Of a DNA stretch of 64,000 nucleotides, positions 26,578 to 36,362 are shown piece after piece. Made by a program: the position numbers and the translations under genes. Every line of letters starts with the position of its first letter. Positions within the stretch are counted from its first letter, which is position 1. Origin of the DNA: an uncultured Chryseobacterium sp. Lineage in GTDB: Bacteria; Bacteroidota; Bacteroidia; Flavobacteriales; Weeksellaceae. Where the stretch lies: NCBI GenBank assembly GCA_913778085.1, contig CAJYXJ010000041.1, forward strand, positions 24,560 through 88,559, in the 5' to 3' direction. The notes below the pieces were generated by a model. It made no database searches and was not told the DNA's origin. It saw nothing but the letters and a program-made list of their open reading frames with translations.

Positions 26578-28389
26578 ATGATTAAAAAAGCTGGAAGTAT
26601 TTTTTTCCTTGGAGTCTTCTTTTTTGTGCAGGCGCAGGAAAAATCAACGGATATTGAAACCATTGAAGTCCAGGGAAAGCTTTTTTCCACTCCTTACAAA
26701 GCAGCAAACCAAAATATTACCATCATTACAAGAGAGGAAATCTTACATTCTCCTGCAAAAAGCATTGATGAAATCCTTCAGCTGGTTCCGGGAATGGATA
26801 TCAGGAGGAGAGGTGCGAACGGGGTGCAGAGCGATCTTGGCTTCAGAGGCAGTTCTTTCGAGCAGGTGCTTTTGCTGCTGAATGGGATCAGGATGAACGA
26901 TTCGCAGACGGGGCACAATTCGATGAATCTTCCGGTTGATCTCGATGATGTCGAAAGGATTGAAATCATCAAAGGTCCTGCAGCAAGACGTTTCGGGCAG
27001 AATGCCTATGCCGGCGTAATTAATGTCATCACAAAAACGTATTCCGGGAAAAGGGTAAAGGTAAGCGCAGAAGGCGGCGATTTCAAAACATATGGCTTCG
27101 GGCTGAATGCTCAGTTGGGAAATGAGAAATTTTCCAACTCGTTACAGGCTAATTCTTCAGGCTCTCAGGGATATATTTACAATACGGACTATGAGATCCG
27201 GAATATCTTTTACCAGAGTAAACTGAATATCAAAGAGGGAGACCTCAGGCTGCAGGCCGGCTTTTCAGAGAAAAAATTTGGTGCGAACGGTTTCTATGCG
27301 TCCAAAGCAGCCACCGAACAGTATGAAGAAACCCAGGCTTCGGTGGTAAGTCTGGCACATCAGCAAAAATTTGGAAGACTGAAGCTGAACTCAAATGTTT
27401 ATTGGAGAAGAGGACAGGATATGTACCTTTATAATAGGGAAAAACCTGAGATTTACAGAAATATGCACATTGGGAACAATGTAGGAGGGGAAGTAAATTC
27501 GGCTTATGAATGGGGACTGGGAACAACTGGAATCGGTGTTGAATTAAGGAAGGAATTTCTGGTAAGCAACAACCTGGGCAACAGAAACCGCTTTGTTTCG
27601 CAGGTATTTTTTGAACATCATTTTTCATTACTGGATAAAAAATTAAACGTCAGTCCGGGAATTTCCTGGGCCAATTATTCCCAGGAAGGCAACTTTTTCT
27701 ACCCGGGCTTAGACGTAGGATTTACCTTTAACCAAAACCATAAAATCTACGGAAACATTGCAAAAGTACACCGTGTACCTACTTTTACCGATCTTTATTA
27801 TACCAGCAAAACCGAGCGCGGAAATCCCGATCTTCAGCCTGAAAATGCAGTATATACGGAAATAGGATACCAATACCAGACGAAAAGTATCCTGGCTAAA
27901 ATAAGCGGATTCGTCAGAGATACCCATAATGCCATCGACTGGACCAAAGTAAATGAAAATGACACTTTCTGGTCCGCCCGCAATATAGGGAATGCTGCCA
28001 TCAAAGGAATCGAAGCAGAATGGAACCACCGCCTGAACGACTGGCTGAAATATACTGTCGGATATACGTACCTGGATAATAAGTTGAACCAGCCCGCTGA
28101 TTTTTTAGCCCGATATGCACTTGATAATTTAAAGCATCAGTTTGTCGCCAGGCTGGAAACGAGATTCCTGAAAAATTTCACAAATGAAATTTCGTATCGA
28201 TACAATCAACGGCTAAATAACGGAAGTTATAATCTAGTAGATGAAAAATTAAGTTTCGTTAAAAAAGACTTTTCCGTATATCTTTTGATTAATAATCTTA
28301 CAAATACTTATTATACAGAAACTTTCGGTGTTCAGATGCCGCAAAGATGGTTTCATTTAGGTTTTTCATACACTATCAATATTAAGTAA
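26578..28389 (+). CDS. TonB-dependent outer-membrane receptor
   Basis: A 603-aa outer-membrane receptor with Sec signal (…FFFVQAQ), a plug domain from about 30 to 160 (ITREEILHSPAKSIDEILQL, GFRGSSFEQVLLLLNGIRM, VERIEIIKGPAARRFGQNAYAGVINVITK) and a beta-barrel ending in an aromatic strand. It lacks the N-terminal carboxypeptidase-like domain of SusC proteins, so it is more like siderophore, heme or vitamin B12 receptors. The ligand cannot be named. The next gene (DUF2490) has its own promoter but may belong to the same function. Confidence 0.92.
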   Translation: MIKKAGSIFFLGVFFFVQAQEKSTDIETIEVQGKLFSTPYKAANQNITIITREEILHSPAKSIDEILQLVPGMDIRRRGANGVQSDLGFRGSSFEQVLLLLNGIRMNDSQTGHNSMNLPVDLDDVERIEIIKGPAARRFGQNAYAGVINVITKTYSGKRVKVSAEGGDFKTYGFGLNAQLGNEKFSNSLQANSSGSQGYIYNTDYEIRNIFYQSKLNIKEGDLRLQAGFSEKKFGANGFYASKAATEQYEETQASVVSLAHQQKFGRLKLNSNVYWRRGQDMYLYNREKPEIYRNMHIGNNVGGEVNSAYEWGLGTTGIGVELRKEFLVSNNLGNRNRFVSQVFFEHHFSLLDKKLNVSPGISWANYSQEGNFFYPGLDVGFTFNQNHKIYGNIAKVHRVPTFTDLYYTSKTERGNPDLQPENAVYTEIGYQYQTKSILAKISGFVRDTHNAIDWTKVNENDTFWSARNIGNAAIKGIEAEWNHRLNDWLKYTVGYTYLDNKLNQPADFLARYALDNLKHQFVARLETRFLKNFTNEISYRYNQRLNNGSYNLVDEKLSFVKKDFSVYLLINNLTNTYYTETFGVQMPQRWFHLGFSYTINIK

Positions 28390-28440
28390 ATGTTAATTAA
28401 TAATGAATTAAAGTTAATATTACGAAATTGTTAATTCGTC

Positions 28441-28448
28441 TACATTTG
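28441..28448 (+). promoter_or_regulatory. Promoter -7 element of the DUF2490 gene
   Basis: TACATTTG is a perfect TAnnTTTG, 13 bp before the ATG at 28462; the -33 element is weak. Confidence 0.6.
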
Positions 28449-28461
28449 CAAAAATTTTTTA

Positions 28462-29178
28462 ATGAAAGTATTTATAAGTTTAAGCCTGCTTTTAAGCATT
28501 ACATTTTTTAAGGCACAAGAACATATTTCCAGCTTCAATGCCCTTACCATAACTTATAAGTTTCATCCGAAATTTTTCCTGTATCTGGAAGGCCAGTCCA
28601 GAGGAATCGAAGAATATACGTATCCCGATTATTATGAGATAAAAGGAGGATTGGGATATAACCTGACGAAAAATCACAAACCCTTTATCGGAATGGGGAG
28701 GTATGCAACATATAAAGAACATACCATCAACAGAGAAGAATTCAGGGTCTGGCTTCAGGATGTGATCGATTTTAAAAAAGGGATCGTGAAATTTGAAAAC
28801 CGTTTACGTGCTGAAAAGTCATGGTTTTATGAACCTCAGGCAGATAAAAGTTCTGAAAGGATGCGGTACCGTTACCGTCTAAATATCTCTGTTCCGCTGA
28901 ATGCAAAGAAAATCGGACCGAAGACCTTGTTTGCCAATGTATATGACGAAATCTTTATTGTTTCCCCTAATAAACCTGCATTTGCAAGAAACCGAATCTA
29001 CGGCGGTCTGGGTTATCAGATTGATGAACATTTCGGAGTAGTAGGGGGTTACCTGCTGCAAAGGGAATTTGAAGCAAAAGGAAATAAAAATTTCCACTTT
29101 GTATATCTTGCTTTAAACATCAATATCGACGATACCAACCCGCCGGCAAGGACATACCATTTCCCGGGTGCGGATTAA
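28462..29178 (+). CDS. DUF2490 domain-containing protein
   Basis: A 238-aa exported protein (signal …ITFFKAQ) that is almost wholly beta-strand, with alternating aromatic residues, and matches the DUF2490 pattern (RLRAEKSWFYEP…ERMRYRYRLN, NVYDEIFI, NRIYGGLGYQ). Such proteins are predicted small outer-membrane barrels of unknown role. Its last bases overlap the stop of the convergent M48 gene (shared TTAA at 29175-29178). Confidence 0.85.
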   Translation: MKVFISLSLLLSITFFKAQEHISSFNALTITYKFHPKFFLYLEGQSRGIEEYTYPDYYEIKGGLGYNLTKNHKPFIGMGRYATYKEHTINREEFRVWLQDVIDFKKGIVKFENRLRAEKSWFYEPQADKSSERMRYRYRLNISVPLNAKKIGPKTLFANVYDEIFIVSPNKPAFARNRIYGGLGYQIDEHFGVVGGYLLQREFEAKGNKNFHFVYLALNINIDDTNPPARTYHFPGAD

Positions 29179-31225
29179 GGTATTTTCTCCAGTTTTTTCT
29201 GGTATTGAAGAAGTTCTTCTTTGAAATCAATGTAGATTCTGTGGATTATTGCCTGATATTCATTCACAACATGAAAAACAGAGTCTATTTCCTTCTGAAT
29301 GTACCTGTCGTTGTTAAAGTAGATATATTCGGAATTGATAAAATCGTTGAGAAGCTGATGATCTTCGACTTTTAATAAGCTTTGATATGACGATTCTTCT
29401 ATGAAACGTTTAAGAATATCTTTGAAGGGCTTTTCATTTCTAAGTAAAACAGCCCGGTATTTACGAATTTCTTCCAGAGGTAGGGTAACCATGATAAACT
29501 GAAGGTGGGGAATGAAATTATTGATGGAGTTCTGAAAGAGATCAAACTCCTGATCCAGTAAAGCAAACTTTCTATATTTACCTGCAAGAATTCCTTTTTC
29601 ATAGTGATCGGCCAGGCTGTAGTAATATCTGAAAATCCTGATGTCATTTTCCATCAGTTGTTTTTTCAGATTTTCATATTCACTTTTAATTTTTGGGAGT
29701 AAAAGCCCGGCGTCTTTTGATTGATATAATCTGCCGTTGTAGGTAAAGGTTTTGACTGTTTTCGGATGTGCAATTAGATGATTCAATGTCAACAGATCGC
29801 TTTCACTGCCTGCTTTTTCATATACCAGACAAACATTTTTATCACCGAATACATCTTGTTTTTCCGTAATTTCTGCATCAGATACCTGGGCATCAATATC
29901 TTCCAGGACAGGATTATGATGTTCATAATATCCGTTAAACTCGGAACTGATCAGGCGATAAGGATATTTTTCATTGTACAGCTGGAGGAATCGGTCATTG
30001 TCAGTGAGGGTTTCACCAATATTTTTAATATCATATGACGTTAGGTATTTGCTTGTCAAAGTCCTGCATATTTCCGTATATCCACGGATTATATTTTTGG
30101 CAGGATCATTATTTTCCGGATTATTCTTTGTTTTATTTTTTAAAATCATTTCAATTCTTTTATCCATTTCGGGATGAAAAGACCACTGATCCTCGATTTG
30201 TATTTTGCTTCTGTTATATCGGTTTATCACTTCAAGATCAACTTTTGGAAGATCATTTTCAAAAAAATAGTTATTCCTTTCACTAAAAACTTTCAGAAGC
30301 AGCGTCTGGTTTTCAAATAAATTTTCGGGCAAAAACTGATTATTGCTTTCGGCATAAAACATAAATGAACTGTTGAATGCTTTACTGCTCAATTCCATTC
30401 TCAATAATGCAGAAGCCTGCTCTCCGGGATTTGTGACGTAGGTAGCCACAGCATCGGCATGAAATTCCATTTCCCTCCTTAAAGAAGCATTGTTCTCAAA
30501 AAAAAATCTGAAAAGATCTTTAAAATATATTGAAAAGCACTGATAAATCCCACTGAAATAATTCCCGACATCTGAAACGCCCAATGTCCTGAACCATGTT
30601 TTATAGAATTTTCAAAATCTTTATTATTATATACCGTATCGAAAATTATCTTTTCAGCCTGATTGACGTATCCTCCGATTTTCATGCTTCGCTGTGAAAA
30701 ATGTCCGAATTCATGGGCTAAAACGGTTTTAAGCTCGCCTACGGTTACCGTGTTCACCAAACCGATCCCGATCGTAAGATTTTTTTTAACGGGCAAAAAC
30801 ATACTCCAGAAAGGAGAGCTGTAACTTACACTTGCATTAACTTCCGGTGATAAAAAAACTTTTCCGGGTCTGCTTACTTTCATTTCCAGGATAATTTCAT
30901 CGATGAGCATGAAAAGTTCAGGCTGGTTCTGTCTGTCTACCTCTATTAAATGTCTTGTGCCGTAAGCATTCTTTATGAAAATAAATTTAATCAGGAAATA
31001 AAAGACGATGAGTCCGATACTGATCAGCCCCAAAGCGATAACCGCCGTAAAATAATTTGCATGCAGCATTACAAGTTTTATTGCGCCGTATCCCAGCAGG
31101 AAAATCATGAACAGGGATATGAGGATTAATGCGAGATAAACGATAAAGAATACCGTTATCGAAATTATTGCAGTAATCAACTTAGAACGGTACGCTGAAG
31201 AAATAGGAGGCAGGTTATTAGTCAT
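29175..31225 (-). pseudogene. M48 family metallopeptidase, split by a -1 frameshift
   Basis: A membrane zinc peptidase of about 683 aa if read through. The first frame (31225 to 30479) has two membrane segments (about 14-45 and 57-83) and the zinc motif HEFGH (171-175). The second frame (29175 upward) carries the third zinc ligand in EMEFHADAVA and a long C-terminal soluble region. They meet in a run of nine As (30498-30506; T9 on the coding strand). With ten Ts the frames join smoothly as …SDFFFENNASL. It may be a sequencing error, a true mutation, or a slippage site. The gene follows an HD-hydrolase gene by 15 bp. Confidence 0.85.
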
Positions 31226-31240
31226 TCAGATCTGTGTTTT

Positions 31241-31687
31241 TTAGTATTTATCAGTCAGATAATGATAAGCTTTGAGATATTTGTTGAATCTTTTGATATC
31301 TTTCGGTGTCAATTCCCGGTTTACCCTTCTCAGGTCCATATTGTCGCGCAGGTCGTTCAGTTTTACAGCCACGGCAAGGGGTGATCTTTCCGTCCTTTTC
31401 ACAAAGTCGTCATACTCTTCTTCAGGATCGAATTTGGTAAGACAACTGATGGCAAAAATGATATATTCCGGAAAACCTTCGCCTCTGAGATAATCCAGGC
31501 TGAATTCCTGTGGATGATCTTCCACTACATCATGTAAAACACCTACGATTTTTTCATCCATGGTCTTGCCGTAATCCATCACCCGCATGACGTGGGCAAT
31601 ATAGGGAGCATGGTATTTATCGGTCTGTCCTTTATGCGCCTTATCAGCTATTTTTATGGCTCTGTTGAGCAGTTCTTCTTTTGTCAT
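31241..31687 (-). CDS. HD-domain phosphohydrolase (SpoT-hydrolase-like)
   Basis: A 148-aa single-domain protein resembling the hydrolase half of SpoT/MESH1-type enzymes: the metal His in KGQTDKYHAPYIAHVMRV and the HD pair in VGVLHDVVEDHP. Such enzymes hydrolyse (p)ppGpp or other nucleotides. The start was placed at the ATG at 31687; an upstream frame adds a non-conserved stretch. It may be co-transcribed with the M48 gene. Confidence 0.82.
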   Translation of the reverse strand: MTKEELLNRAIKIADKAHKGQTDKYHAPYIAHVMRVMDYGKTMDEKIVGVLHDVVEDHPQEFSLDYLRGEGFPEYIIFAISCLTKFDPEEEYDDFVKRTERSPLAVAVKLNDLRDNMDLRRVNRELTPKDIKRFNKYLKAYHYLTDKY

Positions 31688-31847
31688 TATCTTTACAGTA
31701 GACTGCAAAAATAAAAAATGCTCCAAAATTTAAGAGCATTTTTATTTATTATTTTAATCGGTTGTTAATCTTTATTTCAGCCCATTCATTTTGTGCTGCT
31801 TTTTAGCCACACAATTACTCTTTTATTAAATCAAAAGCGATATAGCC

Positions 31848-32165
31848 TTATCTGCCTTCCTGCTTGGGAAGATTATCCGCTTTTTCTTTTTGACGTTCTT
31901 CCGGTTTTATGGAATTAAGCATCCTGTAATCCGTCCGGTCGGTTCTGGTATCTTTTAGGCTGGAATATTCGCTGCCCTTTGAAGGTTTCATGGTAGGCAT
32001 TTTATAAAAGTTTTTCTGCTGACCCAATGGTCTGACGGTATCTCTGATAAACCCGTCTTCTTTGTGAAGGGTATCTATTTGTACAACAAACGGTTCCAAT
32101 TTTTTTCTCTGAGCAGAAACGGAAAAAGAAATGAACAAGGTAATAGGAAACAGTAATTTTTTCAT
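31848..32165 (-). CDS. Hypothetical secreted protein
   Basis: A 105-aa protein with a standard Sec signal (…SFSVSA|Q) and a short, polar, proline- and lysine-rich mature part without cysteines. No family recognised. Its stop is followed by about 160 bp before the HD gene. Confidence 0.65.
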   Translation of the reverse strand: MKKLLFPITLFISFSVSAQRKKLEPFVVQIDTLHKEDGFIRDTVRPLGQQKNFYKMPTMKPSKGSEYSSLKDTRTDRTDYRMLNSIKPEERQKEKADNLPKQEGR

Positions 32166-32579
32166 TTTTATTTTATTGAATTAAGCTACCAGTTAAGACA
32201 AATAAGAAACAGGTTTTATTACATGGAAATTATAATTAACAGACGAAAATCACGTGAATTGAAAACATTTGATTTATTTTCAGTCAGTTAAAAAAATTAT
32301 AAAAATATAGATAGGAAACTAAAAATAATCTAAATAAAATTAAATATTACATTGAGTAAACAGGCCTAATGCTTGGCTTATCTTATTTTTGTTATATATT
32401 ACTAAATATTAATAATGTTTAAGAGACATCCGAAAGAGTTGGCTGGAAATTAAAAATCATATTGTGTGGATCCTGATAATTTTTTTTAAGAATAAGCATT
32501 AATACGATTTGATGGTCAGAATATTTAATGGAAATTTCCAATTTACTGCTAAATAATCTGATTTGTATTTCGATCACAT
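32166..32579. other. AT-rich intergenic region
   Basis: About 415 bp with no supported gene. It separates the secreted protein gene from the end of the beta-oxidation operon. Confidence 0.4.
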
Positions 32580-32620
32580 TTTAAAACAAAAAACGCCTCA
32601 AATAATTGAGACGCTTTGAA
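32580..32620 (-). terminator. Terminator of the beta-oxidation operon
   Basis: On the minus strand an imperfect stem (GCGTCTCAA with TTGAGGCGT) is followed by a T-rich run (TTTTTTGTTTT), just past the acyl-CoA dehydrogenase stop. Confidence 0.78.
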
Positions 32621-32641
32621 ATCAAATTTATATATAAAAGA

Positions 32642-34420
32642 CTAATAATTTCCTTTATTGATGTAGTGAGCGGCAATTTTTTCTGTAAGTGACACTACGT
32701 TCGGATGGTTGGTATACTTGGTAAATCTTCTCAATCCGGAAAGCATCATCCGTTGCTCGTCACCCTCTGCGAAAGAAACAATTCCTTCTTTTGCCGCAAT
32801 GATGATCTTTTCAACGGCTTTGTAAAGGTTCAGCTGGGCCATGGCTGCTTCCACAGATTCCGGAGCGAAATGTTTTTCAGCTCTCAAAATGGCTGATTCC
32901 GCCATGTAAATCTGGTTAAGAATTTCCGAAGCATTCAGTAACAGATGCTGTTGTTTTTCAATATCCATCATGAATTTCTGAAGGGCTGCTCCGGAAACCA
33001 TCAGGAATACTTTTTTCAGATTGGCAATAATAGCTTTTTCCTCACTCATGAAAGCTGAATAATCCGGAACATCGAAGGAAGGAATTCCCATCAGTTCTTT
33101 ACCGATGGCCATTGCCGGAGATAACAAATCCAGCTCTCCTTTCATTGCTCTCTTGATAAGCATTCCTACCGCTAAAAGCCTGTTAATTTCATTGGTCCCT
33201 TCATAGATTCTTGAAATTCTTGAATCTCTCCAGGCTGCTTCCATCGGAGTATCTTCAGAGAACCCCATTCCGCCGTACACCTGGATTCCTTCATCCGCTG
33301 TATGCTGCGCCAAATCTGAAACAAAAACTTTCAGAATAGAACATTCCACTGCGAATTCTTCCACTCCTTTCAGCTCTGCCGCCTGATGATCCATTCCGCC
33401 GGCTACCAGCTCATCGATTTTATCCTGGATATTTTTTGCAGCCCTGTAAGAACCGGCTTCGCTGACATACACCCCGGTCGCCATTTCAGCAATTTTCTTT
33501 CTGATTGCTCCGAAAGTAGAAATGGAAACCCCGAACTGTTTTCTCTCATTTGAATACTGAATGGAGTGGTTTAAAATTCTTCTCTGCGCATCCAGACAGG
33601 CAGCTGCCAATTTGATACGGCCGACATTCAGTGCATTCAATGCGATTTTGAAACCATTGTTTCTTTCGCCCAAAAGGTTTTCAACAGGAACTTTCATGTC
33701 GTTGAAGAAAACCTGTCGGGTAGAGGAGGCCCGGATTCCCAGTTTGTGCTCTTCCTCACCAAATGTCAGGCTTTCCGGATTTTCCAGTTCGGAACGGTTG
33801 ATCACAAAACCCGTGATGTTTTTATCGTCGTCAATTTTAGCGAATAAAGTAAAAGTATCGGCAAATCCCGCATTGGAAATCCACATTTTCTGACCGTTAA
33901 TGATGTAATTTTTTCCATCTTCAGAAAGTTTGGCTCTTGTCTTTCCGGAATTGGCATCAGAACCTGCATCCGGCTCCGTCAAGCAATACGCTCCGAATTT
34001 TGTTCCGGCAGCCAGATCCGGAAGGTATTTCTGTTTCTGTTCTTCTGTTCCGTAAAGTACGATCGGCAGGGTTCCGATTCCGGTATGCGCGCCGTAAGCT
34101 GTTGCCAGAGACCCGGTAACCCCCGAAATATAATCGCAGGCCAGCATGGTCGTTACAAATCCCATTCCTAATCCTCCGTATTCTTCAGGAACGGCGATTC
34201 CCAACATTCCCATTTCACCAAGCTTACGCATCACTTCTTCGGTGAAGGCATAATCTTTTTTCTCGAAACGTTCTTTTTGCGGGACCACTTCCCGGTCTAT
34301 AAATTCTTTCGCCGAATCGCGAAGCATTTTCTGTTCTTCGTTCAGTTCTTCAAGGCTGAAGATGTCGTTTGCAGGAATTTCCTTAATCAGGAATTCACCA
34401 CCTTTTACTATATTTCCCAT
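32642..34420 (-). CDS. Acyl-CoA dehydrogenase
   Basis: A 592-aa FAD enzyme that carries out the first step of beta-oxidation (acyl-CoA to trans-2-enoyl-CoA). The acyl-CoA dehydrogenase core (about 25-420) shows LTEPDAGSDA, the IISNAG substrate region and the catalytic Glu in RIYEGTNEINR. The C-terminal 160 residues are the extra helical domain found in long-chain (VLCAD-like) members. It is the last gene of the operon, with 117 bp to the thiolase gene. Confidence 0.94.
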   Translation of the reverse strand: MGNIVKGGEFLIKEIPANDIFSLEELNEEQKMLRDSAKEFIDREVVPQKERFEKKDYAFTEEVMRKLGEMGMLGIAVPEEYGGLGMGFVTTMLACDYISGVTGSLATAYGAHTGIGTLPIVLYGTEEQKQKYLPDLAAGTKFGAYCLTEPDAGSDANSGKTRAKLSEDGKNYIINGQKMWISNAGFADTFTLFAKIDDDKNITGFVINRSELENPESLTFGEEEHKLGIRASSTRQVFFNDMKVPVENLLGERNNGFKIALNALNVGRIKLAAACLDAQRRILNHSIQYSNERKQFGVSISTFGAIRKKIAEMATGVYVSEAGSYRAAKNIQDKIDELVAGGMDHQAAELKGVEEFAVECSILKVFVSDLAQHTADEGIQVYGGMGFSEDTPMEAAWRDSRISRIYEGTNEINRLLAVGMLIKRAMKGELDLLSPAMAIGKELMGIPSFDVPDYSAFMSEEKAIIANLKKVFLMVSGAALQKFMMDIEKQQHLLLNASEILNQIYMAESAILRAEKHFAPESVEAAMAQLNLYKAVEKIIIAAKEGIVSFAEGDEQRMMLSGLRRFTKYTNHPNVVSLTEKIAAHYINKGNY

Positions 34421-34537
34421 TTAATACTGTTTTTTATTTTTAATTTTAGATTATAAATGCAGAGGCAATCGACTTTTAATCCACAATAAAAGCTGTATGA
34501 TTATAACTGCGCTTCATCTGTTTGTTTCTTTTTCTTA

Positions 34538-35716
34538 TTAAAGCAATTCAAAAACACTGGCTGCTCCCTGTCCTGTTCCTACACACATTGTCACCAGACC
34601 GTATTTATTTCCGCGCTTTCTCATCTCATCCAGCAGCTGAACCGTCAGTTTGGTTCCGGTACATCCCAGCGGGTGGCCTAAAGCGATGGCCCCTCCATTA
34701 ACATTTAAAATGTCAGGATTAAGATCCAGTTCCTTCTTAATGGCCACGGACTGAGAGGCGAAAGCTTCATTCATTTCAATCAGTTCGATGTCCTTCAGTT
34801 CCAGTCCGGCCTGTTTTAAAGCTTTCGGAATCGCGTAAAGCGGACCCATTCCCATGATTCTCGGTTCCAAACCGGCAGCAGCGTAAGAAACCAATCTGGC
34901 TTCCGGCTGTAATCCCAATTCTTTTACCATTTCTTCACTCATCACTACCACAAAGGCCGCTCCGTCACTCATCTGCGAAGAGTTTCCGGCCGTTACGCTT
35001 CCGCCATTGGCAAAAACAGGTTTTAGCTTTGCAAGACCCTCCAGGGAAGTATCTGCTCTCGGGCCTTCATCTACAGCAAAGTCAAACTTTTTAGACTGTA
35101 TTTTCTGGTTTTCATCCAAAAAATTATATTCTACCGGGATCGGAACAATCTGGCTGGCAAAACGGCCTTCCTGGTTTGCTTTTAAAGCTTTTCTGTGAGA
35201 TTCAAATGCAAACGCGTCCTGCTCTTCTCTTGTAATATTGTATTGTTTGGCCACCTCTTCTGCCGTATAGCCCATTCCCCAGTAATAATCAGGGTTTGTT
35301 TTGGCAATATCCGTTTCAGGAACCGGTTTGTAACCGCCCATGGGAATATAAGACATAGACTCCGTACCGCCGGCGATGATGCAGTCGGCCATTCCGGCCT
35401 GAATTTTTGCGGAAGCAATGGCAATCGCTTCACTTCCGGAGGCGCAGTACCGGTTAACGGTTACTCCCGGAACTTTATCAGTGTTCAGACCCATCAGGGA
35501 AATCAGACGGGCCACGTTCAGCCCCTGTTCTGCTTCCGGCATCGCATTTCCTACGATCAGGTCATCAATTCTGTTTTTATCCAGCTGCGGAAGCTCGGCC
35601 ATTAATTTTTCAATTACCGTGGCAGCCATCACGTCCGGACGAGTAAATCGTAAACTTCCTTTTGGCGCTTTTCCAACGGCGGTTCTGAATCCTTTTACTA
35701 TATATGCTGTTTTCAT
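34538..35716 (-). CDS. fadA: Acetyl-CoA acyltransferase (thiolase)
   Basis: A 392-aa degradative thiolase that cleaves 3-ketoacyl-CoA. The acylated cysteine is C91 (NRYCASGS), the catalytic His is H348 (GHPLGCTG) and the second Cys is C378 (CVGTGQG), with the NEAFA motif before them. It is separated from fadB by a RAYT element. Confidence 0.95.
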   Translation of the reverse strand: MKTAYIVKGFRTAVGKAPKGSLRFTRPDVMAATVIEKLMAELPQLDKNRIDDLIVGNAMPEAEQGLNVARLISLMGLNTDKVPGVTVNRYCASGSEAIAIASAKIQAGMADCIIAGGTESMSYIPMGGYKPVPETDIAKTNPDYYWGMGYTAEEVAKQYNITREEQDAFAFESHRKALKANQEGRFASQIVPIPVEYNFLDENQKIQSKKFDFAVDEGPRADTSLEGLAKLKPVFANGGSVTAGNSSQMSDGAAFVVVMSEEMVKELGLQPEARLVSYAAAGLEPRIMGMGPLYAIPKALKQAGLELKDIELIEMNEAFASQSVAIKKELDLNPDILNVNGGAIALGHPLGCTGTKLTVQLLDEMRKRGNKYGLVTMCVGTGQGAASVFELL

Positions 35717-35801
35717 ATTTTATTTAATTAAAATTGTTTTTGAGAATTAATTGCCTCAGCGAGGCAAACTGTTAATAGCTTTTATCATTTATCATTTGCA
35801 G

Positions 35802-35826
35802 AGCTCCGTAGGAGTGACCTGTTAAT
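35802..35826 (-). repeat. REP-like hairpin, distal copy
   Basis: Inverted copy of the repeat at 36290. On the minus strand it reads ACAGGTCACTCC-TAC-GGAGC, forming a short stem around TAC, and overlaps the stop codon of the RAYT gene. Confidence 0.75.
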
Positions 35827-36286
35827 CATCAATCCAGTTAAACAAATACTGTGGATCATATTGAATTTCAAATTTTTGTAAGAATTCCAAATATTCTTCT
35901 TTAAATGTCTTCTTTTTATGATGTTCTTCCTGGTTTAAAATGTATTTTACCACGGCATCTAAACTGCTTTTTGAATAGGAAAATGCGCCGTATCCTTCCT
36001 GCCAGCTAAACCTTCCGGTAGTCCATCCTTTTTCGTTAATAAACTTGGACGAGCCTGCTTTTATATCTCTTACCAGATCAGATACAGAAATGGTGGGGCC
36101 TATACTTACTAGCAAATGAACGTGATCCGGCATCGCAAACACTGCCAATACCTTTTGATTTCTATTACTAACAATACCTGTTATAAATTTGTGCAATTCT
36201 TCTCTGTTTTCTTTCAGAATCACATTTTGTCTTCCTTTAACAGTAAAAACAATCTGAATATAAATCTGAGTGTACGTATTAGCCAT
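35822..36286 (-). CDS. REP-associated tyrosine transposase (IS200-like, RAYT)
   Basis: A 154-aa Y1 single-strand transposase. The HUH motif is HVH at 55-57 (AMPDHVHLLVS) and the catalytic tyrosine is Y115 in VVKYILNQ. The start was set at the ATG at 36286, because the longer frame runs through the flanking repeat. It is bordered on both sides by inverted REP-like hairpins, and it interrupts the fadB-fadA order of the beta-oxidation operon without breaking a gene. RAYTs typically process REP hairpins; the protein appears intact. Confidence 0.9.
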   Translation of the reverse strand: MANTYTQIYIQIVFTVKGRQNVILKENREELHKFITGIVSNRNQKVLAVFAMPDHVHLLVSIGPTISVSDLVRDIKAGSSKFINEKGWTTGRFSWQEGYGAFSYSKSSLDAVVKYILNQEEHHKKKTFKEEYLEFLQKFEIQYDPQYLFNWIDD

Positions 36287-36289
36287 GAA

Positions 36290-36312
36290 TAACAGGTCGC
36301 CCCTACGGGGCT
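36290..36312 (+). repeat. REP-like hairpin, proximal copy
   Basis: Plus-strand copy: AACAGGTCGCCCC then TAC then GGGGC; the 5-bp stem GCCCC/GGGGC around TAC is perfect. It starts 3 bp upstream of the RAYT ATG. Confidence 0.8.
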
Positions 36313-36362
36313 TATTAAAATCCAAAAATCTTAACTACTAACAGATAGCTTCTCCGGAGCTT

